A stretch of DNA of 64,000 nucleotides, taken from positions 1 through 64,000 of the forward strand of contig NZ_VWMY01000032.1 of NCBI RefSeq assembly GCF_008905045.1, written 5' to 3'. Shown here piece after piece: positions 1 through 8,350 of the stretch (position 1 is the first letter of the stretch; each line of letters begins with the position of its first letter). Origin of the DNA: Streptomyces albicerus. Its GTDB lineage: Bacteria; Actinomycetota; Actinomycetes; Streptomycetales; Streptomycetaceae. The notes beneath the pieces were generated by a model. The model made no database searches, had not been told where the DNA came from, and saw nothing but the letters and a program-made list of their open reading frames with translations. The position numbers were made by a program, and so were the translations under genes.

Positions 1-301
1 CCGGATCATCAAGGACAGGGGCAACGAGTCATACCGGCCCCGAAGGCCACGAGCCCCGAACCGGGCTCTACGAAGACGGTAATGGGCGTACGGCCCAGCA
101 TGCGAACGCCCGCCGATTTTCGTCAACAGGTCGGACAATTAATCCGGGCCGTCCGGTACTCGAACTCTTCTCCCACGCGAAGTCCCAGTCCGGACCGTGG
201 TGTTGTTGGCGAAACCCACGCCGATGGCCAGGTCGCTGCGCCGCACGACCGCCGTTACGGCCTGCCCGTATATCGCCCAAGTGACCTGCGGGCAAAAGAG
301 C
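1..301. other. Leading flank without a recognisable gene
   Basis: No frame in these bases gives a protein I recognise, and no start with a good ribosome binding site is visible. The open frames here run into, or opposite, the integrase relic that follows. Confidence 0.4.
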
Positions 302-700
302 CTTGATACGAGGACGGGCTACAAGGCGATCTACCCGGCCGAGACCATCGAGGCCCATCGCGCCTTCATCGCCCGCCGCAGGGCCAGCCGACCCAGCGAT
401 GAGGATCGGACCCCCACCGAGGAGGAATGTAACGCCTTCCTCGAGCACTTCGAGGAGCGGAAGGTCTCCATCGGCACCTGCGCTCGTGCCTTTTCAAGCC
501 CTTGTGTTCGTGAACACGCTTGCGTTCGTTGCTCGCTCTTCCGGCCGGACCCGGCCCAGCGCAGCCGTTTGGAGGAGATCCGCGAAACCGTCGTCGCCCG
601 CATCGCCGAGGCCGAGCGCGAAGGCGGCTCGGCGAGGTCGAAGGACTCCGGGTCAGCCTGGCTGGCAGCGCTGAGACACTCCGTGGATGACCAGCAATGA
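302..700 (+). pseudogene. Integrase C-terminal relic, copy A
   Basis: The translation has the tail typical of actinomycete tyrosine-recombinase integrases: TGYKAIYP, EAHRAFIARRR, then a Cys-rich part ending CSLFRPDPAQRSRLEEIRE and an Ala/Glu-rich helix (VARIAEAEREG). The catalytic domain with the R-H-R-Y residues should lie upstream and is absent, so only the tail survives. The frame runs past the normal end and stops inside the start of the next gene. A second copy of the last part lies at 1150-1375. The family call is from memory of the motif. The piece looks like debris from an integrated element, not a working gene. Confidence 0.6.
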
Positions 701-1136
701 GATCCGGTTCGACTGCCGGCAACGCGGCGACGGCGGCGTGCTCGTGGTCCTCCCCCGCATCGACGGAGAACCACTCACCGAGCTGATCGACAGCTTCGAG
801 ATCGCCGCCGGGATGCGGCCCGCAGGCGACGCCTACGGCGGTCTGACCCCGCAGTTCTTCCGGTTCGGCCCGATGCAGGACCACTTCCTCGGACAGTCCA
901 CCAAAGCCATGGGGCCGAAGACACCCGTTCTCGGTTGTGAATGCGGCGAGTGGGGATGCTGGCCGCTCATGGCCCGCATCACCGCGACAGCCGCCCTCGT
1001 GACCTGGGACTCCTTCGAGCAACCCCACCGAAAGACCCGCGACTACACGGCATTCGGCCCGTTCCAATTCGACCATCACCAATACGCTGACGCCCTGCGC
1101 GCGCTGGACGCCGCAATCGGCTCCGACGAGACGTGA
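687..1136 (+). CDS. Hypothetical protein with CxCxxxGC motif
   Basis: The product is 149 residues. It is soluble and acidic, with no signal peptide or membrane segment. A CECGEWGC cluster near residue 83 could bind a metal, and an aromatic-rich stretch (FGPFQFDHHQY) follows near the end. I do not recognise a characterised family, though the overall pattern resembles conserved uncharacterised Streptomyces proteins. The start overlaps the end of integrase relic A by 14 bases and the stop overlaps the start of relic B, so the gene sits exactly between two copies of the same debris. Codon use is normal for the window, which supports a real gene. Confidence 0.65.
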   Translation: MTSNEIRFDCRQRGDGGVLVVLPRIDGEPLTELIDSFEIAAGMRPAGDAYGGLTPQFFRFGPMQDHFLGQSTKAMGPKTPVLGCECGEWGCWPLMARITATAALVTWDSFEQPHRKTRDYTAFGPFQFDHHQYADALRALDAAIGSDET

Positions 1137-1426
1137 TCCGCGCCCCCCAACGCTCGTTCAGAGAAGCTTTTGTCGGATGCTCGCTCCTGAGACCAGACCC
1201 GGCCCAACGGCCACGGCTCGTCGACATCCGCGACAACCTCATCGCCCGCATCGCCCGCATCGCCGAAGCCGAGCGCGAGGGCTGGCTGGGCGAAGTCGAC
1301 GGCCTGGAAGTTGGCCTCGCAGGCGCAGAGGAGAAACTCGCCCAGCTCGACGGCAAGCCAAGGGCCGTCAGCCTCGGGATCCCCACCCTGCCGAGACCTT
1401 CGCGTTCCGCACGGAGCACTCAGTGA
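1133..1426 (+). pseudogene. Integrase C-terminal relic, copy B
   Basis: This repeats the last part of relic A: CSLLRPDPAQRPRLVDIRD, then IARIARIAEAEREGWLGEV and GLAGAEEKLAQLDG. It is closer to the intact family consensus than copy A. The IARIARIA stretch comes from a 9-base tandem duplication (ATCGCCCGC twice, about 1240-1257), probably a later slip. Everything upstream of CSLLRPDP is missing, so the piece cannot encode a recombinase. Two partial copies in the same orientation suggest repeated insertion or recombination at an integrase locus. Confidence 0.6.
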
Positions 1427-1433
1427 TGAAGCC

Positions 1434-2003
1434 TTACTGCAATGCGGACTTCAGCGCAGTAGCAGTGGATCCTGAACTCGTGGAAGGGATCTTCCAGCGG
1501 AACGCGACGCCGTCACCGTCGACGTACACGAGGGTGCCACCCTTCTCGGCGGCGGTGATATCGAATGCCACAGTGTCGACCTGGTAGGTCCCGGGTGAGA
1601 TATCTGGACCACCCTCACTGAACCCAACGGCAGCGATGCTTCCCGCCCCCTTGCTGTTCCCCGCCTTGACGGTGTTCCCGTCAGGTGTCTTCCACCGGAA
1701 GCCACCCTTGCCGACTGTGGTCGTCACCGGGGACTTGGACCGATTCCCGGCTTCGACCCTGACGACAGCGAAGAGACCATGGTCGGGGGTTTCAGCGCCG
1801 GCCTTGTCGACGTAGACGACGGTATCTGGGGTGATCTGCACGGTGCCCTTACCGCCCACACCGGCGGTGTCGGCGGTCTGCCCGAACTTGAGCGCGGTGC
1901 GCGGACTCGGCTGCGGATTGCTCTCGTCATCACCGCCGGAACAGGCAGTGAGACTCAGACAGCCGACTGCTGCCAGCGCGGATGCTTTGATGATGTGCCG
2001 CAT
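1434..2003 (-). CDS. Secreted lipoprotein, DUF4352-like
   Basis: The product is 189 residues from the ATG at 2003, which follows a GGGGGGA purine run; an upstream in-frame start gives no signal peptide at its N-terminus. The N-terminus is a lipoprotein signal (MRHIIKASALAAVGCLSLTAC), with the lipobox LTAC placing the lipidated Cys near residue 21. The mature part is a beta-rich domain with VVYVDKAG, GLFAVVRVEAGNRS and GGFRWKTPDG, as in DUF4352-like extracellular Ig-fold domains. It is expected to be anchored on the outer face of the membrane. Function is unknown. It is transcribed towards the integrase debris, with no partner gene. Confidence 0.75.
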   Translation of the reverse strand: MRHIIKASALAAVGCLSLTACSGGDDESNPQPSPRTALKFGQTADTAGVGGKGTVQITPDTVVYVDKAGAETPDHGLFAVVRVEAGNRSKSPVTTTVGKGGFRWKTPDGNTVKAGNSKGAGSIAAVGFSEGGPDISPGTYQVDTVAFDITAAEKGGTLVYVDGDGVAFRWKIPSTSSGSTATALKSALQ

Positions 2004-2267
2004 GATCCCCCCGATAGAGGCAGACGAAGTATCCAAAGTCTGCGCCACGCCAGCAAGTCAGACGGATCCACGTTGCCCTGCTGTGACCAGCAGGGCGCCC
2101 CTCGAGAGACACTCAGGCGACCACGCCAACGCCCCGAGCGCGGAGGAGGAGCAGTGGCTCGGAGGAGATCGAGGGCAAGGACCAAGCAAGCCGAGGCCAT
2201 CCGCTCGCGACGACGAACCACTATTGGCCTTGAGTTTCCGCGCCCTCGCGGCTGAGAGGCTGTCCTC

Positions 2268-2834
2268 ATGATTGAGAAAAGAGGTGGGGTTGCAGACCAG
2301 GCGGTTCACACCGGCAAGTACGCACGTGTCGAGTGGGAAAGGCGATTCCTCCTGGCCGAGCCGCCGGCGCCGTCGGCGGTGACCGTCACTCGCGTGATCA
2401 ACGACCGGTATGTGACGGGAACGCGCTTGCGGCTGCGCCGAGCCGACTTCTCGGATGGCCGCTGTGAGCTCAAACTCACCCAGAAAATCCCGATTCCTCA
2501 GCCCGGCGCCGTCCAGGGCCTGGTCACGAATACGTACTTGTCGCCAGCCGAATACGACGTGCTCGCCTCACTGCCGGCCGCACTGCTGTCGAAGACCCGC
2601 GTCAGCGTTCCCCCCTTGGGCGTCGACGTCTTCGACGGTCACTTGCAGGGCTTGGTACTCGCAGAGGCCGAGTTCACCACTGACGAGGAGGCACAGTCCT
2701 TCGTTCCCCCTGCCGAGTGCGTGGCCGAGGTGACCGACGACACCCGCTTCACAGGAGGACACCTCGTCCAGGCCTCCCGCCACGAACTACTCGGGTGGCT
2801 AGCCGAATTCGGACTCCACCCGGAAGCCTCCTAA
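2268..2834 (+). CDS. CYTH domain protein
   Basis: The product is 188 residues and has the layout of a triphosphate tunnel metalloenzyme. An N-terminal strand carries E22-W-E24-R-R26, the ExExK signature with Arg in place of Lys. Basic strands follow (TGTRLRLRRAD and CELKLTQK), then an acidic strand LVLAEAEF. These line an eight-strand tunnel that binds triphosphates and two divalent metals in the family (thiamine triphosphatase, CyaB, short-chain polyphosphatase). The substrate cannot be read from sequence. It stands alone, without a CHAD domain, and is most likely a small cytoplasmic phosphohydrolase. Confidence 0.75.
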   Translation: MIEKRGGVADQAVHTGKYARVEWERRFLLAEPPAPSAVTVTRVINDRYVTGTRLRLRRADFSDGRCELKLTQKIPIPQPGAVQGLVTNTYLSPAEYDVLASLPAALLSKTRVSVPPLGVDVFDGHLQGLVLAEAEFTTDEEAQSFVPPAECVAEVTDDTRFTGGHLVQASRHELLGWLAEFGLHPEAS

Positions 2835-3216
2835 CAGCTCACCCCGACCTTGTCCGCCGAATACCCTCGCTGCCCATGCGGGTGACGTGCAGAGAAGCCA
2901 GCGCAAGACGCACACGCACGGCCGCGGTGGCTGTCCTCTGTACCAGTGGTGCATGGAGCCGCCGACGGAGCAGTGGGGCACGAACGTGCGCTGCGTCAGC
3001 ACCCGCCCGTAACCGCGTACCGGTTCGGGTGAAGCCGCTCGGACGGGGGAAACCTCCGGGCGCGTCGGCACGTCGTGCCAGGCATGAGGCAGATCAATGA
3101 CGCTGATGTGGCCGTGGGCCTGGCCGCCGTGGAGGTCGCGCTCTCTCAACTGGGGTCAGGGGCCGCCGTGCTCGGCTCGGGGGTGTGGGGCTGGGGCCAG
3201 TGGTCGGCCGCACACG
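2835..3216. other. Intergenic stretch with a possible Cys-rich fragment
   Basis: No full gene is seen. One plus-strand frame ending at 3012 reads GGCPLYQWCMEPPTEQWGT and then NVRCVSTRP before a stop. This looks like a scrap of a Cys-containing protein but has no convincing start or binding site. The rest gives only antisense or low-complexity frames. Confidence 0.3.
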
Positions 3217-3684
3217 TCAGGTGTAGTAGGTGTCGAACGATCCGATCCACCATGCCGCCAACGGCAGGACACACACCTGTACGCCGGCTGTGGTCCAGCA
3301 CCGGCACAGGACCGCGATCCCGGAGGTCCACCACGCCGTCGTCCGCAGTGCGCTCACCACTGCGGCCTGATATCCCTGCCCGGAGGGATCCGTCATGCCG
3401 GGATAGCCCATCCAGTCCTCGGTGAAGATGCCGTCCGAACCGAACACGATGGCCGCCGACACGAGCCAGAGATCGACCAGGAGGGCCAACACGGCGAGCG
3501 CCACGTCGAGGCGCAAGTACGCGGGCGTCGGCACCAGCAGCCGTACCGCCAGGTGTCCGTGGTGCCGCACCCAGTCCCGCGGCCAGATGCGCACCAGCGT
3601 AACGACGGCGTACACCAGCGCAGCGACGGCCGCCGCCCACCCGCCCATGAAGCACAGCCCGAAGAACAACATCACTGGACTCAC
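3217..3684 (-). CDS. Small multi-pass membrane protein
   Basis: The product is 155 residues, starting at a GTG, with about four hydrophobic segments: residues 3-30, 60-82 and two shorter ones near 115-150. The loop SDGIFTEDWMGYPGMTDPSG, between the second and third segments, is the only strongly polar part. No family motif is recognised. The hydrophobic pattern and normal codon bias argue for a real gene, although long open frames overlap it in other phases. It has no operon partner. Confidence 0.6.
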   Translation of the reverse strand: MSPVMLFFGLCFMGGWAAAVAALVYAVVTLVRIWPRDWVRHHGHLAVRLLVPTPAYLRLDVALAVLALLVDLWLVSAAIVFGSDGIFTEDWMGYPGMTDPSGQGYQAAVVSALRTTAWWTSGIAVLCRCWTTAGVQVCVLPLAAWWIGSFDTYYT

Positions 3685-3748
3685 GCCGGGCCAGATACCA
3701 CACCATGGCGGAATGGTTCCCTCCGAACCAAGGATGATGGAAGCCAGC

Positions 3749-3875
3749 AGGCACTGCGATTTACCTGCGGCGCCGGCTCTTGGCCGCGCGGGAGCTACTG
3801 CCTGAACGCCTCACGCGACTGCGATCAGAACTCTTCACCCGGCCATTCCGAGCACCAAAGTGGGCAACCCTTTGA
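3749..3875 (+). other. Coding-like fragment before the reductase gene
   Basis: A frame without a proper start reads AIYLRRRLLAARELLPE and continues as a basic amphipathic helix ending FRAPKWATL, stop at 3873-3875. It resembles the C-terminus of an unknown protein and is probably a relic. Bases 3876-4021 show nothing else. Confidence 0.25.
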
Positions 3876-4021
3876 CCTGTGCATATGCGCCTCTGAGCCG
3901 GGGGCGACCGGCCGCTGTACGTCCGACGTGCCGCTTCAGGCGTCGTGCCATCCGGTTCGCATCCGGCACACGCTTGATGCATGAGCGATGAGTTCGGGCG
4001 GCGGATCAGGTCTTCCCTGAC

Positions 4022-4639
4022 ATGACTCGAATCATCGCTGACATCTCGGTCTCCCTCGACGGCTTCGTCACCGGGCCCGACCCCGGCCCGGACAACGGTC
4101 TGGGCACCGGCGGCGAGGCCCTGCACACCTGGGCGTTTTCCGACGACCCCGACGACCGCCGGGTCCTGCGCGAGGCAACCGCCCGCTCGGGCGCCGTCGT
4201 CCTCGGCCGCCGGCTCTTCGACCTGGTCGACGGGCCGAACGGCTGGGACGACAAGACCGGCTACGGCGCCGGCGAGGTCGGCAAGCCCGCGTTCGTCGTC
4301 GTGACGAGCTCGCCGCCGGAGTCGGTGCGGCTCACCGATCTCGACTGGACGTTCGTCACCACCGGTCTGCCCGACGCCGTCACCGCCGCGCGCAAGCGCG
4401 CCGAGGCGGCGTCGTCGGACAGCGGCAAGGACCTCGACGTCGTCCTCATGGGCGGCGGCGCCACGATCGGCTCGGCGCTCGACGCCGGGCTGGTCGACGC
4501 GCTGACGCTGCACCTCGCGCCCGTCGTACTGGGCGCCGGGACACCACTGTTCACCGGCGGAGCGCCGCGCACGCTGGTGCAGCGGAGCGTGACCTCGACT
4601 TCGACCGCGACGCACCTGTCCTACGACGTCCTCCGGTGA
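4022..4639 (+). CDS. Dihydrofolate reductase family protein (RibD C-terminal type)
   Basis: The product is 205 residues and spans the whole RibD_C/DHFR-like domain. The N-terminus has the family strand IIADISVSLDGFVTG, followed by VVLGRRLFDLVDG (around residues 60-72) and VVLMGGGATIGSALDAGLVD, the nucleotide-binding Gly-rich turn. Members reduce pyrimidine or pterin-like substrates with NADPH, but most free-standing copies have no known substrate. The stop is 4 bases before the next ATG, so it is probably co-translated with the hydrolase-like gene. A second DHFR-like gene lies at 15152-15799 but is not closely similar. Confidence 0.85.
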   Translation: MTRIIADISVSLDGFVTGPDPGPDNGLGTGGEALHTWAFSDDPDDRRVLREATARSGAVVLGRRLFDLVDGPNGWDDKTGYGAGEVGKPAFVVVTSSPPESVRLTDLDWTFVTTGLPDAVTAARKRAEAASSDSGKDLDVVLMGGGATIGSALDAGLVDALTLHLAPVVLGAGTPLFTGGAPRTLVQRSVTSTSTATHLSYDVLR

Positions 4640-4643
4640 TCCG

Positions 4644-5486
4644 ATGACGACCGTCAACGTTAATGAGATCGCCTTGGGCATCGAGTCGTTCGGTGACGAC
4701 GACGCGCCACTCGTGCTGCTCGTGGGCGGGACGACGATGCTCTCCTGGCCCGACGCGCTGTGCGAGCGCCTCGCCGTCGGCGGGCGCCGCGTGGTGCGTT
4801 ACGACTTGCGCGACAGCGGAGAGTCGACGACGGCGGACCCGGAGGCGCCCGCCTACACCCTGCGTGACCTCGCCGCCGACGCGGCGGCCCTTGCTGACGC
4901 GCTCGGCGGCGGGCCCGCGCACCTCGCGGGGATCGGCGTCGGCGGGATGGTCGCCCAGGTGGCCGTGCTCGACCATCCGGGCGCGTTCTCGGCGCTCACC
5001 CTGGCCGGCACCCGCGCGGTTGCGCCCGGCCCGCCCGACGATGACCTCCCCGACCATGACCAGGCGACGATGAGCCGGTTGTTCGCCCATCCGATGCCCG
5101 AGTGGGCCGACCGCGAGGCGGTGGCGGAGTTCGCCGCCGCCGGTGCGGAGATCCTCGGCGACGACCCCGTCGCCGCGCGCGCGATCGCCGCGCGCATCTG
5201 GGACCGCACGCCCGGCACCGCACCCCCGGTCCAGATGGCCAACCAGATGGGCATGGTGTTTTCCCGGCTCGACTGCAAACCCCGCTGGCGCGAGCGCCTG
5301 CCCGGGATCGAGATGCCCACGCTCGTCGTCCACGGCCGCCGCGACCGGTTCTTCCCCGTCGGCAACGGCGAGGCGATCGCGCGCGAGATCCCCGGGGCGC
5401 GGCTGCTCGTCCTCGATGAGGCCGCCACCGCGATCCCCGATGAGGCGGTCGGCGAGGTCGCCGAGGCGATGCTCGCGCTCGGGTAG
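4644..5486 (+). CDS. Alpha/beta-hydrolase fold protein lacking the catalytic Ser and His
   Basis: The product is 280 residues and is a full alpha/beta hydrolase fold: strand PLVLLVGGT, RYDLRDSGES after strand 4, and VVHGRRDRFFP for the acid. In the family the nucleophile elbow reads GxSxGG; here it reads GIGVGG, so residue 98 is Gly instead of Ser. The acid Asp234 is kept, but the loop that normally carries the His reads LDEAATAIP, with Thr262 at the expected place. Two of three triad residues are therefore gone while the frame is intact. It may be a non-hydrolytic binding protein, a lyase-like relative or an early pseudogene. It follows the reductase by 4 bases. Confidence 0.8.
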   Translation: MTTVNVNEIALGIESFGDDDAPLVLLVGGTTMLSWPDALCERLAVGGRRVVRYDLRDSGESTTADPEAPAYTLRDLAADAAALADALGGGPAHLAGIGVGGMVAQVAVLDHPGAFSALTLAGTRAVAPGPPDDDLPDHDQATMSRLFAHPMPEWADREAVAEFAAAGAEILGDDPVAARAIAARIWDRTPGTAPPVQMANQMGMVFSRLDCKPRWRERLPGIEMPTLVVHGRRDRFFPVGNGEAIAREIPGARLLVLDEAATAIPDEAVGEVAEAMLALG

Positions 5487-5558
5487 AGCGGCCCGTGCCG
5501 CGCGGGTACGGCATCCGCGCAACAGCGGGCATCGGAGGCTCGACCCGGCCGCGGCGCC

Positions 5559-5687
5559 CACGTGGACGCCGCGGCGGGCCTCCGCGGCGGCGCCGTCGTG
5601 CGTTCGGCCGCCCACAGCGTCCCCTTCGACATCCGCTTGGCCACCCCCGACGAATTCGCCGTCCTCATCGCCGACTTCCTCGACTAA
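5559..5687 (+). pseudogene. C-terminal scrap of a hydrolase-like protein
   Basis: A frame with no start codon reads AHVDAAAGLRGGAVVRSAAH and then PFDIRLATPDEFAVLIADFLD before TAA. The ending (PDEFAxLIADFL) resembles the last helix of many alpha/beta hydrolases. It is in a different frame from the preceding gene and is probably the remains of a neighbouring or duplicated copy. Confidence 0.35.
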
Positions 5688-5977
5688 AGCCCTCCTCCGG
5701 GAACATGCCACAGCTCACACCGGCAAACAGAATGGGCCGGGAACAACCCACAATGGTTGACCGTTCATCCATACGTGGCTGCGGAGGGGACAGTGTCCCC
5801 GGGCCTCACCTATAGCCCATGGGGACGATCGTCCGGCTGAAGCCCCATGGTGCCTTTCGCCGAGAGGCGACCGCCCTCCGCACGCCACCCCCACACGGCC
5901 CCGGCTGGCCTCCCCCGACCAGTCGGGGCCTTCCCGTACGTGAGGCGCACCGCAACTGCCACCGGGTGGGGCATCGC

Positions 5978-6124
5978 TTACCGGGCGAGCGTCACCGCGA
6001 CCGGCTCGTCGGGGCAGCGGCTCAGCGCCTCCGATAGCGCGCCTTCCTCACTCGGGGCGATGGTCAGCCGGCAGCGCCTCGCCAGCTCGTCGGGCTCGTC
6101 CCGCGCGATGACTTCGCATTCCAC
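5978..6124 (-). CDS. Possible short protein or C-terminal fragment
   Basis: A minus-strand frame, taken here from a GTG at 6124, gives 48 residues: ECEVIARDEPDELARRCRLT, then IAPSEEGALSEALSRCPDEP and a short tail. Composition and third-position GC look coding. No good binding site is visible, and the frame stays open a little further upstream, so it may be the tail of a lost gene. The other bases of 5688-6323 show nothing convincing. Confidence 0.3.
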   Translation of the reverse strand: MECEVIARDEPDELARRCRLTIAPSEEGALSEALSRCPDEPVAVTLAR

Positions 6125-6323
6125 ACCAACCAGGTGGTCCCTATGACCGACGCAAGCATCGAGTCAGTCACCGGCGCACGGCCCCCACCCGCACACTCCC
6201 AACCGCATCAACCACCGGAACGGCCTCAACGCCCTCACCACGCCGAGGCGCGCCGCAGGGTGACGCAACACAGCCAACACCGCCGCAGCCGCGCCATCAC
6301 GCCGTTCACGCCTGTCACGTCTG

Positions 6324-8294
6324 TCACACCAACTCCTCAGTGACCGAGGGGCCATCCATACCGCCCGCACCGTCCGCGCCGAAGCAGATGACCGTACGCA
6401 CCCCGTCGGCCCAGCAAACTCTCACGGCCAGGCCACTCACCTCGACCGTGGCCTGCTCGGCCAGCGGGGCCGCACCGGGTTCCCCGGTGAGAGCGGCCAG
6501 CGCGACGAAGACCGTCTGCGCCGCGTCTGCCCCTACGGTTCCGGTGAGTTCGGGAAGCAGGGCCCAGGGTCCGTATGCCGTGCCCTGGGGTGCGCGGACG
6601 GTGCGCTGCGTCTGCCAGCCGTACAGACCGAGCAGTTGACTCGTCACCTCCGGCCCGTGCAGCCGTACCTCCGCGGCCTGTTCGGTCTGTTCGGCCTCGG
6701 GGGCTGTGCCCGGCGACAGGGCGACGGCCCAGCCACTGTGGTGGATCGGCGTCCCCACCGGTACGCCGACCGTACGGTGCACGCGCAGTTCGAGCCTGCC
6801 ACGGGCCAGCGTCAGGCTCTCGATCCGGGCCGAGGGAAGGACGGGCCCGCCCTCGGGGAAGACCGGCCGGTGCCACGAGGCGAGCCAGTTGGGGCCGGCG
6901 GCGAGCGGGTGGATGCGTACGCGTGCGCTGCGGGTGCCGCGGGCCGTCAGCGCGATGTGGTTGTCGGGGGCGTTGGCGGCGCTGGTCGGGCCGGTGCGTG
7001 TGGAGTACGCGAGCCGGGCGTAGAGCGGGTTGCCGGGGGCGCGCTCCGGCTCGCGGGAGTCGAGCTTGTAGCTGCCGTGGTTGTGCAGGCGCGCCAGGCC
7101 GTCCCCGCCGGTGGTCTGGATGAGCAGTCCGGGGGCGGGCAGGGCGAGAACACGGTCGCGCCCTTCGGTGGGCGCGTTCTCCTCGGTGGCCGTCCACACC
7201 GGGTCCTCGGGCGGGATCAGCAGGGCGAGGAATCCTTTGGAGGCCCAGTACGGGGAGCCGGGTCCGGAGTAGCGCTGGAGGGTCGCCTCGTGCGGCCCGT
7301 ACCAGCCGAGGCTCAGGACACCGTCCGCGGTCAGCGCACCACGGTCCAGGAAGTGGCGCAGCGCCCCGCTGAGGATGCGGCGCGTGACGCCGGGGGCGAG
7401 CGGTGTCCGGCCGGTGACGGCGCCGAGCGCCACGGCGGTGACGGCGGCGAAGCGGTACGTCAGGGAGCGTCCGTGGTGGATGGGGGCGCCGTTCGCGTCG
7501 AAGAGGAGGGCGAAGCCGTCCAGGAACTCCTCCAGCCGCGGGCCGAGTTGGTCGAGCAGCGCCTGGTCACCCGCGAGGTGGGCGTGGAGCAGCGGATAGA
7601 AGTGGAGCGCCCAGCCGTTGTAGTGGTCGAAGGACCGGCCGTCGCCGTCGGAGTACCAACCCTGGCCCTGGTACCAGCCGTTGAGCAGGCCGAGTCCGCG
7701 CTCGATCGCGCCGCGGGTCTCGGTGTCGCCGCGCCCGACCGACTCCAGGAAGCCTGCGACCGTCAGCGGGAAGAGGTACCAGTTGTTGGGGGCGGGCGTG
7801 TGCCTGAGCGCGCCGCGCAGCCACTGCTCGACGCGGTCCTGGTCGGCGGCGGCGAGGGTGTCCCAGGTCCAGGGCGCGGTCAGCCGCAGGGCGAGCGCCA
7901 CGGAGGCGGACTCCACCATCGGCTGGCCCTGGATGCCGTGGTGGCCGATCTCCGGCCAGGACTCGGCGTCGTCACGGCCCGGGGTGCGGGTGCCGCGGGC
8001 GAGGCCGGCGGTGTAGCGCTCCAGGAAGCCGTGCGGGTCCTTGCCGGACGCTCCGGCGGTGCGGAACGCGGCGAGCAGGAACGTACGGGCGAAGCCTTCG
8101 AGGCCGTCGGAGCGCACCCCCGACTTCGAGGGCGGGCCGGGCAGGTCGATCAGGGCGTGCCCGGGGGTGGCGTAGCGGAGGGCGGCGGACAGCAGCCGGT
8201 CGGCGGTGACTTCCCAGTGGGCGCGCGTGTAGCCGGTGTGCGGGCTGAGGGTGCGGTCTTCTCCGGGGGCCGTGGGGAGGCGGTGTTCGGGCAT
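6324..8294 (-). CDS. DUF2264 family glycoside hydrolase (GH154-like)
   Basis: The product is 656 residues from the ATG at 8294; a GTG 12 bases upstream sits too close to the AGGAG site to be preferred. There is no signal peptide, so it should act in the cytoplasm. The N-terminal two-thirds is an (alpha/alpha)-barrel with the family landmarks GLEGFARTFLLAA, NNWYLFPLTVAGFLE, GWYSDGDGRSFDHYNGWALH and GWYGPHE. The last third is beta-rich (LARLHNHGSYKLDSREPER). DUF2264 was reclassified as GH154, whose known members are beta-glucuronidases; applying that activity here is inference. It is the last gene of the sugar-uptake operon and probably cleaves the imported oligosaccharide. Confidence 0.85.
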   Translation of the reverse strand: MPEHRLPTAPGEDRTLSPHTGYTRAHWEVTADRLLSAALRYATPGHALIDLPGPPSKSGVRSDGLEGFARTFLLAAFRTAGASGKDPHGFLERYTAGLARGTRTPGRDDAESWPEIGHHGIQGQPMVESASVALALRLTAPWTWDTLAAADQDRVEQWLRGALRHTPAPNNWYLFPLTVAGFLESVGRGDTETRGAIERGLGLLNGWYQGQGWYSDGDGRSFDHYNGWALHFYPLLHAHLAGDQALLDQLGPRLEEFLDGFALLFDANGAPIHHGRSLTYRFAAVTAVALGAVTGRTPLAPGVTRRILSGALRHFLDRGALTADGVLSLGWYGPHEATLQRYSGPGSPYWASKGFLALLIPPEDPVWTATEENAPTEGRDRVLALPAPGLLIQTTGGDGLARLHNHGSYKLDSREPERAPGNPLYARLAYSTRTGPTSAANAPDNHIALTARGTRSARVRIHPLAAGPNWLASWHRPVFPEGGPVLPSARIESLTLARGRLELRVHRTVGVPVGTPIHHSGWAVALSPGTAPEAEQTEQAAEVRLHGPEVTSQLLGLYGWQTQRTVRAPQGTAYGPWALLPELTGTVGADAAQTVFVALAALTGEPGAAPLAEQATVEVSGLAVRVCWADGVRTVICFGADGAGGMDGPSVTEELV

Positions 8295-8350
8295 GGCAGG
8301 GGCCACGTCTCCTGTTCGTTCGGACGGTGTCCTTCGGGCGGCTGCGGTGG

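Noticed and set aside
3097..3984. 295-codon plus-strand frame over the small membrane protein
   Set aside because: No domain, poor start, and rich in His/Arg/Gly; the minus-strand hydrophobic product is more credible.
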